Below are positions 37,946 through 46,788 of a stretch of 64,000 bases of DNA, one piece after another. The translations under genes were made by a program, and so were the position numbers. The stretch lies in assembly GCA_027487865.1 (NCBI GenBank), contig JAIYCT010000003.1, positions 1 through 64,000 on the forward strand, given 5' to 3'. Each line of letters begins with the position of its first letter. Positions within the stretch are counted from its first letter, which is position 1. This stretch comes from Microbacteriaceae bacterium (lineage in GTDB: Bacteria > Actinomycetota > Actinomycetes > Actinomycetales > Microbacteriaceae). Under the pieces are notes generated by a model. That model did no database searches and had not been told where the DNA came from. It saw nothing but the letters and a program-made list of their open reading frames with translations.

Positions 37946-38580
37946 TTAGTTTCAATCCTTGGGCTAAGTGACTTAGCTTTTTGGATCGCATCGGTCTCGC
38001 CTAAAGTCGCAAGCCAATTGGCAAGCATTTGATACCCGCCCTCGGTCATAACCGATTCCGGGTGAAACTGGACGCCGTAAATTGGCTTAGAAACATGCTG
38101 CAGGCTCATAATCACACCGGAATCGGTGTGACCGGTGATCTTTAGATCGGCCGGAACGGTTTTTGATACCACCGCAAGCGAGTGGTAGCGGGTGGCATTG
38201 AATCCCTGAGGCAAACCTTTGAAAATAGTGCTGTCCTGGTGATTGATCTTGGAGATCTTGCCGTGCATCAATTCCGGTGCGCTTTTGACCGTTGCCCCCA
38301 TGGCCTCGGCAATCGCCTGGTGACCCAGGCAGACGCCAAACACCGGGTAGTTGGTCTCCAAAGCGAACTTTACGGTCGGGATAGAAAGGCCAGCATCAGC
38401 GGGGGTTCCCGGTCCCGGAGAGATTAGAACCGCATCGAATCTGGCCAATAGTGCTGGTAATTCGGCTTCGGTGACAGCATCGTTTCGAACGACCTCGGTC
38501 TGAGCCCCAAGCTGCTGCAAATAGCCATTGAGCGTGTAGACAAAACTGTCGTAGTTGTCGAGCACCAAAATCCGGACCAT
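37942..38580 (-). CDS. trpG: Glutamine amidotransferase, anthranilate/aminodeoxychorismate synthase component II
   Basis: The class I amidotransferase motifs are complete: LDNYDSFVYTL at 6-16, PGPGTPADAG, the nucleophile in FGVCLGHQAI and the His-Glu pair in GVQFHPESV. The gene supplies ammonia to an anthranilate or 4-amino-4-deoxychorismate synthase. No component I gene is nearby, so TrpG and PabA roles cannot be separated; a dual-use enzyme is likely. Position between pknB and crgA is the usual actinobacterial one. Confidence 0.92.
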   Translation of the reverse strand: MVRILVLDNYDSFVYTLNGYLQQLGAQTEVVRNDAVTEAELPALLARFDAVLISPGPGTPADAGLSIPTVKFALETNYPVFGVCLGHQAIAEAMGATVKSAPELMHGKISKINHQDSTIFKGLPQGFNATRYHSLAVVSKTVPADLKITGHTDSGVIMSLQHVSKPIYGVQFHPESVMTEGGYQMLANWLATLGETDAIQKAKSLSPRIETN

Positions 38581-38624
38581 AGTCCCAATAGCCTAACTTG
38601 AGTCAGCGAGAAGCGTTTCGAGGT

Positions 38625-38630
38625 TATAAA
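38625..38630 (+). promoter_or_regulatory. Candidate -10 for crgA, suggesting a leaderless transcript
   Basis: TATAAA ends eight bases before the crgA ATG (38639), so transcription would begin at or next to the start codon, and no SD is present. Leaderless messages are common in Actinobacteria. Confidence 0.45.
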
Positions 38631-38638
38631 CTTCTGGC

Positions 38639-38914
38639 ATGCCTGAATCAACTTCACGTCGTAAGCCAGCTCCGAAGAAGGAAGCTGTTCGTCCAGCCAT
38701 CGTTAGCGATGAGCAGGAAGAAAACCCAACCTGGTACAAGATCACCATGTTCGGCCTCATGGTCGTGGGTTTGGTCTGGATTCTAATTTTCTACATTTCA
38801 AGCGCGCAGTATCCGCTTGGTAGCGCAACTTTCCTTGACCTGAGCAACTGGAACATCTTGATCGGTTTCGGCATCGCCATGATTGGCTTTGTTATGACCA
38901 CCAAGTGGAAGTAA
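38639..38914 (+). CDS. crgA: Cell division protein CrgA
   Basis: CrgA is a small integral membrane protein that recruits the divisome and wall machinery. The 91-residue protein has a basic, disordered N-terminus (about 1-30), the conserved NPTWYK entry and two transmembrane helices (about 35-54 and 68-86) with the SSAQYPLG loop. It is divergent from trpG and convergent with the rhomboid gene, whose stop abuts it directly. Confidence 0.93.
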   Translation: MPESTSRRKPAPKKEAVRPAIVSDEQEENPTWYKITMFGLMVVGLVWILIFYISSAQYPLGSATFLDLSNWNILIGFGIAMIGFVMTTKWK

Positions 38915-39562
38915 CTAGATCCACTCCTGAATGCGCCACAGCGTAAGCACCACTAGCGCTGCGATCACCAAAACCACACCCAGCACTTGGGCGACCTTCT
39001 GATTTGGACGCCTAGTTCCGGCATACACCGAGGCAATTGCCAAACCGGTGACCAAGCCCCCTAGGTGACCCTCCCAGGAGATCCCCGAGACAAAGAAGCC
39101 CATCGAGAAGTTGATGGCGATAAGTAAGAAAATCTGGGTTGGATTTCCGCCAATTGAGCGGATCACTACAAAGAACGCACCCATTAGGCCAAACAGTGCT
39201 CCCGATGCACCAACCACCGGGGTTTGTGGGTCGGAGAGCAGCAATACCGCAACCGATCCTCCAAAGATCGAGATCAAATACAGCGCCAAAAAGCGCAGTT
39301 TCCCAAGCATTGGCTCAAGCTGCTGCCCAAAGATCCAGATGGCATAGGAGTTCAAAAGAATATGCCAGGGGCTGTTCCAGTCGTGGACAAAGCCCGATGT
39401 AATCATGCGCCAAGGTTCCCAAGGCGTAAACAGTGGCGCGTAGAAAAACTGATTGGTGAATAGATACCCCAGCGGGGATATCTGTCCCAGCCAAATCAAG
39501 ACATTGATAACCAGCAAAAGGCTGGTTATCGGAGCTTTTCTAGCTGCTAGGCGAAAGGCCAA
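38915..39562 (-). CDS. Rhomboid-family intramembrane serine protease
   Basis: Catalytic signals are GASGALFGLMG (Ser in the GxSG motif) and the His in EGHLGGLVTG, each inside a membrane helix. About six to seven helices are present, and an HDWNSPWHILLNSYAIWIFG segment matches the conserved helix 2 region. The start is TTG 39562, directly after the ppiA stop, so the two are cotranscribed. Substrates are unknown. Confidence 0.92.
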   Translation of the reverse strand: MAFRLAARKAPITSLLLVINVLIWLGQISPLGYLFTNQFFYAPLFTPWEPWRMITSGFVHDWNSPWHILLNSYAIWIFGQQLEPMLGKLRFLALYLISIFGGSVAVLLLSDPQTPVVGASGALFGLMGAFFVVIRSIGGNPTQIFLLIAINFSMGFFVSGISWEGHLGGLVTGLAIASVYAGTRRPNQKVAQVLGVVLVIAALVVLTLWRIQEWI

Positions 39563-40093
39563 TTAGACCTTTTCGATGGTGATGGACTGGATAACCACGT
39601 CGTCCAGCGGACGGTCGCGACCGTCGGTGGCAACCATTCCAATCTTGTCCACTACCTTGCGGCTGTCCTCGTCTACCACATCACCGAATACGGTGTGCTT
39701 GCCGTGCAACCAGGTGGTTGGGGCAACGGTGATAAAGAACTGTGAACCGTTGGTGCCAGGACCTGCGTTTGCCATTGCTAGCTTGTATGGCTCCTGGAAA
39801 GTAAGTTCTGAGTGAATCTCATCGCCGAACTGGTAGCCAGGTCCGCCCATGCCGGTGCCGGTTGGGTCGCCACCTTGAAGCATGAAGCCCTCGATCACGC
39901 GGTGGAAGATTACGCCGTCATAAAGCGGCTTTCCGGTGTGGGTCTCGCCGGTGCGTGGGTCTTTCCACTCAATGGCGCCGGTGGCTAGGCCTTCGAAGTT
40001 GGCCACGGTCTTTGGGGCGTGTAGACCGAATAGGTTTACCTTGATTACGCCGTGGTTGGTGTGCAGAGATGCTACTGAAGTGTGAGAAGTCAT
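39563..40093 (-). CDS. ppiA: Peptidyl-prolyl cis-trans isomerase, cyclophilin type
   Basis: The 176-residue cyclophilin has [17 protein letters not shown] (catalytic Arg), NGSQFFIT and [12 protein letters not shown], all conserved. I choose ATG 40093, which gives a normal cytoplasmic cyclophilin; a longer frame from 40165 would run into the divergent SDR gene. ppiA next to rhomboid and crgA is a familiar actinobacterial arrangement near the replication origin. Confidence 0.94.
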   Translation of the reverse strand: MTSHTSVASLHTNHGVIKVNLFGLHAPKTVANFEGLATGAIEWKDPRTGETHTGKPLYDGVIFHRVIEGFMLQGGDPTGTGMGGPGYQFGDEIHSELTFQEPYKLAMANAGPGTNGSQFFITVAPTTWLHGKHTVFGDVVDEDSRKVVDKIGMVATDGRDRPLDDVVIQSITIEKV

Positions 40094-40142
40094 TAGACAA
40101 TTCTGCCATGTGAGAAGCGCATAACCAGCTAAGTTGGAAACT

Positions 40143-40958
40143 ATGAGCAATGTCGCCATCATCACCGGAGCCGGCTCAGGCTTTGGCCTAGGTCTCGCAA
40201 AGGAGCTAACCCAAAGAGGTTGGATTGTCTATGCCACCGACCGAGATTCGGTAGCCCTTGAAAAAGCCAAAGAGTTTGGTGCCACTGCCAGGCGCATGGA
40301 TGTCACTAACCGCGCAGATGTTGATGCCGTGGTGAAAGAAGCAATCGCCGATCACGGTCGAATCGACCTGATGGTCGCTAATGCCGGCTACGGCAACTTC
40401 TCCTCGGTTGAAGAAACCACTCCTGAGGAAGTTAGAAGAATCTTCGAGGTCAACGTCTTTGGCGTTGAGAACTCAATCCGCGCGGTGCTGCCCCAAATGC
40501 GTAAGCAGCGTTCTGGCCGAATCATCATGACCACCTCGGTGGTGGGGCATGTTTCGCTCGCTGGATTGGGCTGGTATGCCGCCACCAAGCACGCCGTCAA
40601 GGCGGTTGCAAATGCGCTTCGTCAGGAAACCCGTTGGCTTGGCATCCGCGTCAGCACGGTGGAACCGGGAACCTCAAAGACCAACTTTGGTGCGGTCGCC
40701 TTTGGGCTACTGGAGTCTGGTCGTGCGGTTGGAGATTACGACCGGGTGATGGCTGGCCTCAATAAATGGCTCGGTGGTCTTTACCGCATCTCCCCGGGAC
40801 CAAATAAGACCATAAAGACGATGGCAAGAGCTGCTACCGCTCGCTGGCCAAGGGCGCACTATCCGGTTTCCTGGGATGTTCGAGCCCTAAAGCTGGTCTT
40901 CTACATAATGCCTAGAAGCTGGCTAGACGGGTTCGTGCTGTGGCTAGCAAAACACTAG
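40143..40958 (+). CDS. Short-chain dehydrogenase/reductase
   Basis: Classical SDR fold: cofactor loop [10 protein letters not shown] (about 8-17), NAG in VANAGYG, catalytic Ser in [10 protein letters not shown] and YAATK (Tyr-x-x-x-Lys). An Asp in ATDRD at the end of beta2 suggests NAD(H) preference. The start is ATG 40143; an in-frame TTG at 40134 is less likely. The substrate is unknown. The 3' end overlaps the next gene by 19 nt. Confidence 0.9.
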   Translation: MSNVAIITGAGSGFGLGLAKELTQRGWIVYATDRDSVALEKAKEFGATARRMDVTNRADVDAVVKEAIADHGRIDLMVANAGYGNFSSVEETTPEEVRRIFEVNVFGVENSIRAVLPQMRKQRSGRIIMTTSVVGHVSLAGLGWYAATKHAVKAVANALRQETRWLGIRVSTVEPGTSKTNFGAVAFGLLESGRAVGDYDRVMAGLNKWLGGLYRISPGPNKTIKTMARAATARWPRAHYPVSWDVRALKLVFYIMPRSWLDGFVLWLAKH

Positions 40959-41320
40959 GTAGAAGAATCGGCGCACTTATTGTCGCCGCACTGTTTTTGA
41001 CCTCAGGCGTGCTCCACCTGGTAAACCCTTCAGCATTCGTTTGGCTAATGCCACCGTGGTTGCCGCTGCAAACCGAACTTATTGTGATTTCCGGAGTGAT
41101 GGAGCTAGCCGCAGCGATTGGTTTGATCTTCAAACAGCGCTGGGCTCCGCTACTCACAATCCTGACGCTCTTGGCGGTGTGGCCAGCAAACTGGTGGTTT
41201 GCGATCGACAGTCTTACTACCAACCCAGACATTGCACTAATTGCCTGGTTGCGATTGCCGCTTCAGCTACCGCTTTTGTGGTTCGCCTGGAAAGCTCCGG
41301 TCACCAAACCCACCCGGTAG
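40940..41320 (+). CDS. DoxX-like small membrane protein
   Basis: This 126-residue protein has four hydrophobic helices with the DoxX-type opening LFLTSGVLHLVNPSAFVWLM and a GVMELAAAIGL second helix. The family is linked to redox or quinone functions in some species, but the role here is unknown. It starts at GTG 40940 inside the end of the SDR gene, so the two are translationally coupled. Confidence 0.8.
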   Translation: MASKTLGRRIGALIVAALFLTSGVLHLVNPSAFVWLMPPWLPLQTELIVISGVMELAAAIGLIFKQRWAPLLTILTLLAVWPANWWFAIDSLTTNPDIALIAWLRLPLQLPLLWFAWKAPVTKPTR

Positions 41321-41368
41321 CTTGAAGCCGGCTGCTCTGTTGGGTCTTGTAGCCGGGGGCATTTCCTT

Positions 41369-41623
41369 TTAGTAGTGATGTTTGCAGGCCATAACGATTA
41401 CGGACTCTGGCGTCACTCGATACACCAATCGGTGCTCCAAAGTGATCCTGCGAGACCAGATCTCCTCCGCAAAACCGCGTAATTGCTCTGGTTTACCAAT
41501 GCCGGATCTTGGATTTCTTAGGGCATCATCCAAAAGCTTGTTTATCCGCACCAAGGTCTTGCGATCGTTTGACAGCCACCACAAATACTCTTCCCAGGCA
41601 GCTGGGTCAAAGGCAAGCTGCAC
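41369..41623 (-). CDS. yoeB: YoeB-family mRNA interferase toxin
   Basis: This 84-residue protein matches YoeB across its length: WEEYLWWLSNDRKTL, GIGKPEQLRG, WSRRITLEHRLVYRV and the C-terminal ACKHHY. The catalytic Glu (in LEHRLVY), Arg and His/Tyr residues are present, so the toxin looks intact. YoeB cleaves mRNA at the ribosomal A site. GTG 41623 overlaps the antitoxin stop (TAGTG). Confidence 0.95.
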   Translation of the reverse strand: MQLAFDPAAWEEYLWWLSNDRKTLVRINKLLDDALRNPRSGIGKPEQLRGFAEEIWSRRITLEHRLVYRVTPESVIVMACKHHY

Positions 41624-41895
41624 TACTCGCCCTTGGCCAGTGCATGAAGCTCGGCCATGGTGACGACCTTGTAGTCACCCTTTCTGGAGCGTTCGAGGCT
41701 CTCGAGCAGCGCCTTGGCATTGGCTGGCGAGGAAAACAGGTGGTGGAATTCCCTAAGGCTGCGAAGCTCAGCTTCGTTCACCAGCACTACTGAGCCGGAT
41801 CGGGTTGTTATTTCTATGCCGCCGGTCTCATCGGCAAGCACGGCCTTGACGTGCTGAAAGAGGTTTTGCCGAAATGCGGTCAGCGAGATAGCCAT
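41623..41895 (-). CDS. yefM: YefM/Phd-family antitoxin
   Basis: The 90-residue antitoxin has an N-terminal DNA-binding domain (SLTAFRQNLFQHV, VVLVNEAELRSLREF) and a C-terminal toxin-neutralising helix (KALLESLERSRKGD). It is encoded first, before yoeB, as usual. AGGAAA precedes the ATG. The operator-like palindrome at 41908-41925 suggests autoregulation. Confidence 0.94.
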   Translation of the reverse strand: MAISLTAFRQNLFQHVKAVLADETGGIEITTRSGSVVLVNEAELRSLREFHHLFSSPANAKALLESLERSRKGDYKVVTMAELHALAKGE

Positions 41896-41907
41896 GGGGT
41901 TTCCTAA

Positions 41908-41925
41908 CGTACGTGATTATGTACG
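41908..41925 (-). promoter_or_regulatory. yefM-yoeB operator palindrome
   Basis: The sequence CGTACGTGATTATGTACG contains GTAC half-sites in dyad symmetry, 13 nt upstream of the yefM ATG. It resembles the TGTACA-containing YefM operators known from E. coli. On the minus strand CATAAT within it could serve as the -10, so binding would block transcription. Confidence 0.6.
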
Positions 41926-42025
41926 CATATTAGCTTTGAAGTGAATTGCTGGCTAGGGCTTTACCTATTCTGTGGACAACTGCTTTCTTGCTAGCATTCC
42001 TAAGGCACAAGGCAAAGGTGAGTTC

Positions 42026-43216
42026 TTGCACATAGCGATCTTTATGGATCAGCATCCGATGAGCCTGGGTGGGGTACAGACCTCGGTCAGGCTGCAGCGC
42101 AAGTTCTTGGCACGCGCAGGGGTTGAGGTAACCGTCTTCGCACCAAAGTCCGCCAATGCGCTGCCGGATGACGACACCATCGTCTTGCCTTCCAGAAGAC
42201 TCAGCCCGGATGGCGAATACTCCGCGGTGTGGGATATGGAAGAGGCCTACGAGGTTGCCGAAGCAGTTTTTGCTCAGCAGAAGTTTGACCTAATCCACCT
42301 GCAGGGCGACTTTGCCGCTGCCGCTATTTCACTTGCTCTTGCCAAAAAGCACAATATTCCGCTGATCCACCATGCCCACACCAACATCGACGTGGTGCTG
42401 GAGCGAATCATCGGTAAGCGCCTGAACGCCAGATTGTTTAACCTCGCCGCCAAGAAATACTGCGCGGTCTCCGGTCAGCCAAAACAGCCCGCAAAAGATG
42501 GCTGGGAGTACATGGCTATCACCTATCCCCACGCCGACCTGGTTATGGCGCCAAGTTCTCACTTTGCAAAAACCATCGAGGAGCACGGAATTGCCCACAA
42601 TGTCACCGTGATGCTCAACGGAGTTGACGATGACTCGGTGTCAGGGCTCAAACGCCAAACCGAAAGCCCCAACAAGCCAATTAGATTCATCTGGGCCGGA
42701 CGATTTCTCAGAGAGAAGCGGCTTTTGCAGACCATTCGGGCGTTCAAAAGGGCAAACCTGGATGCCGAGCTGGTTATCTACGGCACCGGAGCGCTCGAAA
42801 CTCCGGCCAAGAGCCTGGTTAGAACCCTGAGACTTGGTCACAAAGTCACCTTCTACGGTCGCGTGGATCGCGAAGAGATGCTGCAGGCATTTGCCGATGC
42901 AGACGTGGTGTTGCAAACCTCGATCGGCTTTGAAACCCAGGGCATGACGGTCTTTGAGGCAGCAGCCTTTGGCACCCCAGCGCTTTGCTGCGATAGACGT
43001 GTTGCGGGAGAGCTAAAACCCGGCCACTGGTGGGTAACCGGAGATGAAAGCATCGAGGCGTTAGCTATCAGCATGAAAGAAGCTTTTGCGGACGTGGCTT
43101 CGGGAAACAACCACCGCGGTGACGGTGAGGACAACTCTTGGCTGCTGCAGTCAAAGCTCACCGAGCGCATGCTCGAAATCTACAAAGAGCAGATCAGGCT
43201 GAAGTCTTCTTCTTAA
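42026..43216 (+). CDS. GT4-family glycosyltransferase
   Basis: A GT-B fold enzyme with the N-terminal GGVQTSVRLQRKFLARAG and the C-terminal donor site RFIWAGRFLREKRLL, YGTGALE and the EX7E segment (IGFETQGMTVFEAAAFGTP). I prefer TTG 42026 (396 aa) because AAGGTGAG lies upstream; GTG 41972 directly follows a TATTCT hexamer that may be its -10. It probably adds a sugar to an envelope glycolipid or polymer, given the O-antigen-ligase-like gene beside it. Confidence 0.87.
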   Translation: MHIAIFMDQHPMSLGGVQTSVRLQRKFLARAGVEVTVFAPKSANALPDDDTIVLPSRRLSPDGEYSAVWDMEEAYEVAEAVFAQQKFDLIHLQGDFAAAAISLALAKKHNIPLIHHAHTNIDVVLERIIGKRLNARLFNLAAKKYCAVSGQPKQPAKDGWEYMAITYPHADLVMAPSSHFAKTIEEHGIAHNVTVMLNGVDDDSVSGLKRQTESPNKPIRFIWAGRFLREKRLLQTIRAFKRANLDAELVIYGTGALETPAKSLVRTLRLGHKVTFYGRVDREEMLQAFADADVVLQTSIGFETQGMTVFEAAAFGTPALCCDRRVAGELKPGHWWVTGDESIEALAISMKEAFADVASGNNHRGDGEDNSWLLQSKLTERMLEIYKEQIRLKSSS

Positions 43217-44576
43217 ACCAATCCAGTGGTGCTCGCAGCAGCTTTAAGCGCTTGGGTGTTCTGCCCAAAGGTTCCAATTCCGCAAAAGGCTCGCGACTCT
43301 TGGTGGTTAGCAGCACCAGCAATACCCAGCTAATTTCAATTAGCAACCTGGATTCAGTCAAAGACTGAGCAGCGATTACCAAGAAGCCAAAAAGTGGGAA
43401 CAGATAAAGCGGGTTGGTGTGGCGAACGGCCACTGCCCAAAGCCGGTTGAAACCCTGCATCATCAACCAGACCAGGAGCACCAAACCGGCGATGCCCAAC
43501 TGCAACCAAATATCCAAAAATGCGTTGTGGGCCTGATACATCGGGACCTTGTTGATCACAATCAAGCCCTCAAAGGGTTCTACTCCCGGCACCCAGTAGC
43601 TGATCCACCCCCAGCCCTCAAGCGGCTTTTCCCAAATCAGATTCAAAACCTCGCCCCAGATGTAGAACCTGCCTGAGGCATCAGGGGAGCGACCGAGTAG
43701 GTCAAACAGCTCTGTCCGATAGATCAAACCGAATACTGCAACGGCAACTAGAGCCCAGATGCCGTAGCCGTAGATTCTGTGACGCGTCGCTCGATCTCTA
43801 CCCTCAGAGAAAATTGCAATCAGCGCGGCAAATGCAATTAGCGCAATCGCCAATGTCATTCCAGCACTCTTGGCAAAAGCGGCCAGCAGTACCGCCAGGA
43901 TCAAGGAGCTCAGCGGCAGGCTGCGCTTTTTGTGGGTAACGATGTATTCGACTAAGAACACCATGATGCCCAACACCGCGGTGAAGGCCAGCAGGTTGGC
44001 ATTGCCCATGATGCCCTGGATGCGGTCACCGTCAAAGAGATTGCCCTGCGACCAAAGATAAGAAGCCGAAGGCGGCTCGTTGCCCTCGTAGTTTGGAAAT
44101 ATTGGCTTGATAGGTCCAAACACCGCGGCAACCAGCTCGAAAAGCAGTGACGCCCCTAAAACAAATCTCAAGGTATTGGCAAAGATGTTTAGTAGCTGCC
44201 GCCAACCGAATTGATTGGCTAGAAACAGTGCAAAGATCGAGGTTCCAATTTGAGCTGCCAGGGCAATCCCGGTAAATCCGCGGTATTGGCTCCAAATCAA
44301 ACTCAATGCCATCAATGCCAGCAGCAACGCTAATGGCACTGGGACTCGCAGCAGCGTCTTGCCCGGCTTTCCAGCCAGCAAAGCAATCAGGGCGATAACT
44401 GCCCCAACTCCAACGATTACAGCCCAGCCGCCCCAACCAACGCTGTAGCGGACGGCATCACCGGCCATGAGAATAAACAGGCCCGGGTAGGCAAGCAAAA
44501 TGCCAAGTCGGTAGCGCTTAGCCCGGCCATCGAATGGAATTCGAATCGGCTGAGTAATAGGAATCGACGAGGTGAT
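43194..44576 (-). CDS. O-antigen ligase/polymerase-like membrane protein, apparent ATC start
   Basis: The protein has about 11-12 helices and the Wzy/WaaL-type periplasmic loop with WGWISYWVPG and the AHNAFLDIWLQLGIAGL segment typical of the Wzy_C family. The first ATG/GTG/TTG in frame is TTG 44498, which falls inside helix 1 and has no SD. Upstream, AAAGGAGG (44589-44582) sits five bases from ATC at 44576. Reading from it adds 26 codons with a basic pre-helix segment (GRAKRYR), as expected for a cytoplasmic N-terminus. I therefore extend the gene to 44576 (460 aa). It follows the MMPL gene by 31 nt. Confidence 0.8.
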   Translation of the reverse strand: MTSSIPITQPIRIPFDGRAKRYRLGILLAYPGLFILMAGDAVRYSVGWGGWAVIVGVGAVIALIALLAGKPGKTLLRVPVPLALLLALMALSLIWSQYRGFTGIALAAQIGTSIFALFLANQFGWRQLLNIFANTLRFVLGASLLFELVAAVFGPIKPIFPNYEGNEPPSASYLWSQGNLFDGDRIQGIMGNANLLAFTAVLGIMVFLVEYIVTHKKRSLPLSSLILAVLLAAFAKSAGMTLAIALIAFAALIAIFSEGRDRATRHRIYGYGIWALVAVAVFGLIYRTELFDLLGRSPDASGRFYIWGEVLNLIWEKPLEGWGWISYWVPGVEPFEGLIVINKVPMYQAHNAFLDIWLQLGIAGLVLLVWLMMQGFNRLWAVAVRHTNPLYLFPLFGFLVIAAQSLTESRLLIEISWVLLVLLTTKSREPFAELEPLGRTPKRLKLLRAPLDWFKKKTSA

Positions 44577-44607
44577 TGCTGCCTCCTTTGGCTCCTAAAC
44601 AATACCT

Positions 44608-46728
44608 CTAGTGGCTAAGGCCCGCTTTTTCATAGAGTCGCTTCATCCAGCGCGGTGCCCACCAGTTCAGCGAACCAAACAGGCGCATTAGTGCCGGCAC
44701 CAGCAGAGCTCTCACCACGGTGGCATCCAACAGAATTGCAATCGCAATACCAAAACCAAGCATCTTCATTATGGAAACCCCCGAGGATGCGAATGCTCCG
44801 AAGGTAACCGCCAAAATAAATGCCGCAGCCGTGATGATTCGCCCGGACCGCTGCAAGCCATAAGCCACTGAGTTCACTGTGTTCAGGCCGGCGTCATGCT
44901 GCTCCTTGATGCGAGAGAGCAAGAAGAGCTCGTAGTCCATCGATAGTCCAAAGGCCACCACACCGATCATTACCACCGAGGATGTGTCTATGGTTCCGGT
45001 CACCGAATACTCACCCAGCAACCACTGCAGATGGCCATTTTGGAAGATCCAGGAGACCAGTCCCAAAGTCGCACCCAAAGACAGCACATTCAGCAAGATG
45101 GCCTTGATCGGAAGTATCACGCTGCCGGTAAACAGGAATAGCAAAATCATGGTGCTGATGAATATCCACAGCGCAGCGATAGGCAGTGCGCCTTCGATGC
45201 CCTGCTGACTGTCGGTGTAGTAAGCAGACGAACCACCAACCAATACCTGATCTAGATCAGATCCCAAGGCTCTGATTTCAACGGTCTTGTCATAACCGGC
45301 TGGGCTTCTGGGCTCCACGTCCGAGATAGCAACGATGTGAGTCCAGTCGGTAACGGCGTCGCTTGGCATGACGTTTACGCGGACAATGTCTTCAACTTCA
45401 GACAGGTCCTGGACATAGCGCTCAATCGCTTCATCCGTGCCCTGAACCATGATCTCAACCGGGCTAGATTCTCTGCCCTCGAAGCGCTCTCTGAGCAGGT
45501 TCGAAGCAATCTGGGCAGGCGAATCCGCAGGCAACACTCGGTCGTCCACCTGGCCGAAGGAGGTATTTGAGGAGAGCGAGAACAGCGAGGCTAAGAACAG
45601 TAGCGATACGAACAGCACCGGCAGCGGCCTGCGCATGGTGAAGCGCGCGAGCTTCTCCCAGCCACCGGTTTCCTTCGGTGCCAGATCGCGCTTGATGATG
45701 CGAAGGCTGTTGACCTTGTCGCCCATCAAATTCAGGAGCGCTGGAACCGCGAGCGCCGCACCAATAATTGCAATCATCACGACGGTAAAGCCCGCTAACG
45801 CGAAGGACTGCAGGAAGTACTGCGGGAAAAATCCCATCGAAAGCATCACAACGGCAACCGTCAGTCCCGAGAACAAAACGGTCTTGCCCGCCGATGCCAC
45901 GGTGTTGATGACCGATTCAGAAACCGGGTTTCCGGCTGCCCGTTCCTCTCGGAAACGGTTCACCACCAAAAGGCTGTAGTCGATGCCAAGACCAAGGCCT
46001 AGACCGGTGATTAGATTCAGGGCGAAGATTGAAACATCGGTGAACTGACTGGCGACATAGATCACAAAGAACGATCCGACAATTGCTAGACCTCCCACCA
46101 TCAGAGGAAGTGAAGCGGCAGTAACCGAACCAAACACCAACACCAGCAGGAGCAGGACAACCGGAATCGCAATGGTCTCGGCACGAATTAGGTCCTGCTC
46201 AATCGTGTGGTTGATCTCTTTGGTGATGGCTTCAAAGCCGGCAAAGTGAACCTGGGCGCCTTGATAATCGCCGGTGTAGGTGTCAACCAGCTCCGCAACG
46301 ATTGGGGCGTGTGGCACAGCGTTATCTAGGTCAACCAAGATGTAGATCAACTTGCCATCGGTGGAGACCAAGGTTGGTGGCATGCCCAAGGTGTAGTAAT
46401 TCAGAACCTCTTCGACGCCTTCGATATCGGCAAACTTGTTTGAAAGCTCCTCAACCAGAGCAAAGTTCTCAAAACTGCCATCAGCCTTTTGGGTGTCTGC
46501 GCGGGTTTCAAGATCAACTAAGACCACAACCTCGGCAGGGTCCTGGTCAAACTCGTCTCGCAGAATGTCGGAGACCTTGGAGGAGTCGGAATTTGGGTTG
46601 TCGTAACCGCCACCTTTTAGGTTGCCAAAGGCCTGGAATCCCCAAACGCTGGATAGGACAATTAGGCCCACAAATCCAAATAGAAACAGCTTTGAGTGAG
46701 AAACGATGGCTTGGCCAAGACGATGCAT
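44608..46728 (-). CDS. MMPL/RND-family membrane transporter
   Basis: The 706-residue protein has the RND layout: one helix, an outer domain (about 35-165), six helices, a second outer domain and five further helices. Motifs are GLGLGIDYSLLVVNRFREE (first half) and FGLSMDYELFLLSRIKEQ (second half), with the transmembrane Asp residues of proton relay. MMPL transporters export lipids or glycolipids to the envelope. It precedes the O-antigen-ligase-like gene on the same strand, so both may act on surface polymers. Confidence 0.93.
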   Translation of the reverse strand: MHRLGQAIVSHSKLFLFGFVGLIVLSSVWGFQAFGNLKGGGYDNPNSDSSKVSDILRDEFDQDPAEVVVLVDLETRADTQKADGSFENFALVEELSNKFADIEGVEEVLNYYTLGMPPTLVSTDGKLIYILVDLDNAVPHAPIVAELVDTYTGDYQGAQVHFAGFEAITKEINHTIEQDLIRAETIAIPVVLLLLVLVFGSVTAASLPLMVGGLAIVGSFFVIYVASQFTDVSIFALNLITGLGLGLGIDYSLLVVNRFREERAAGNPVSESVINTVASAGKTVLFSGLTVAVVMLSMGFFPQYFLQSFALAGFTVVMIAIIGAALAVPALLNLMGDKVNSLRIIKRDLAPKETGGWEKLARFTMRRPLPVLFVSLLFLASLFSLSSNTSFGQVDDRVLPADSPAQIASNLLRERFEGRESSPVEIMVQGTDEAIERYVQDLSEVEDIVRVNVMPSDAVTDWTHIVAISDVEPRSPAGYDKTVEIRALGSDLDQVLVGGSSAYYTDSQQGIEGALPIAALWIFISTMILLFLFTGSVILPIKAILLNVLSLGATLGLVSWIFQNGHLQWLLGEYSVTGTIDTSSVVMIGVVAFGLSMDYELFLLSRIKEQHDAGLNTVNSVAYGLQRSGRIITAAAFILAVTFGAFASSGVSIMKMLGFGIAIAILLDATVVRALLVPALMRLFGSLNWWAPRWMKRLYEKAGLSH

Positions 46729-46751
46729 TTATAACCTTTGTTGAGTTCCAA

Positions 46752-46771
46752 AGTTATACATTCGCATAATT
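46752..46771. promoter_or_regulatory. Imperfect dyad in the divergent MMPL/esterase promoter
   Basis: TTATAC (46754-46759) and GCATAA (46764-46769) form an imperfect inverted repeat in the 60-nt spacer between the two divergent genes. The minus-strand TATAAC within it could be the -10 of the MMPL gene. It could be a TetR-type operator, but no regulator gene is adjacent. Confidence 0.3.
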
Positions 46772-46788
46772 AGTGAAATGATTCCTGA

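Noticed and set aside
45449-45979. Plus-strand open frame of 176 codons opposite the MMPL gene
   Set aside because: It is antisense to a conserved RND transporter and has shadow-type composition.
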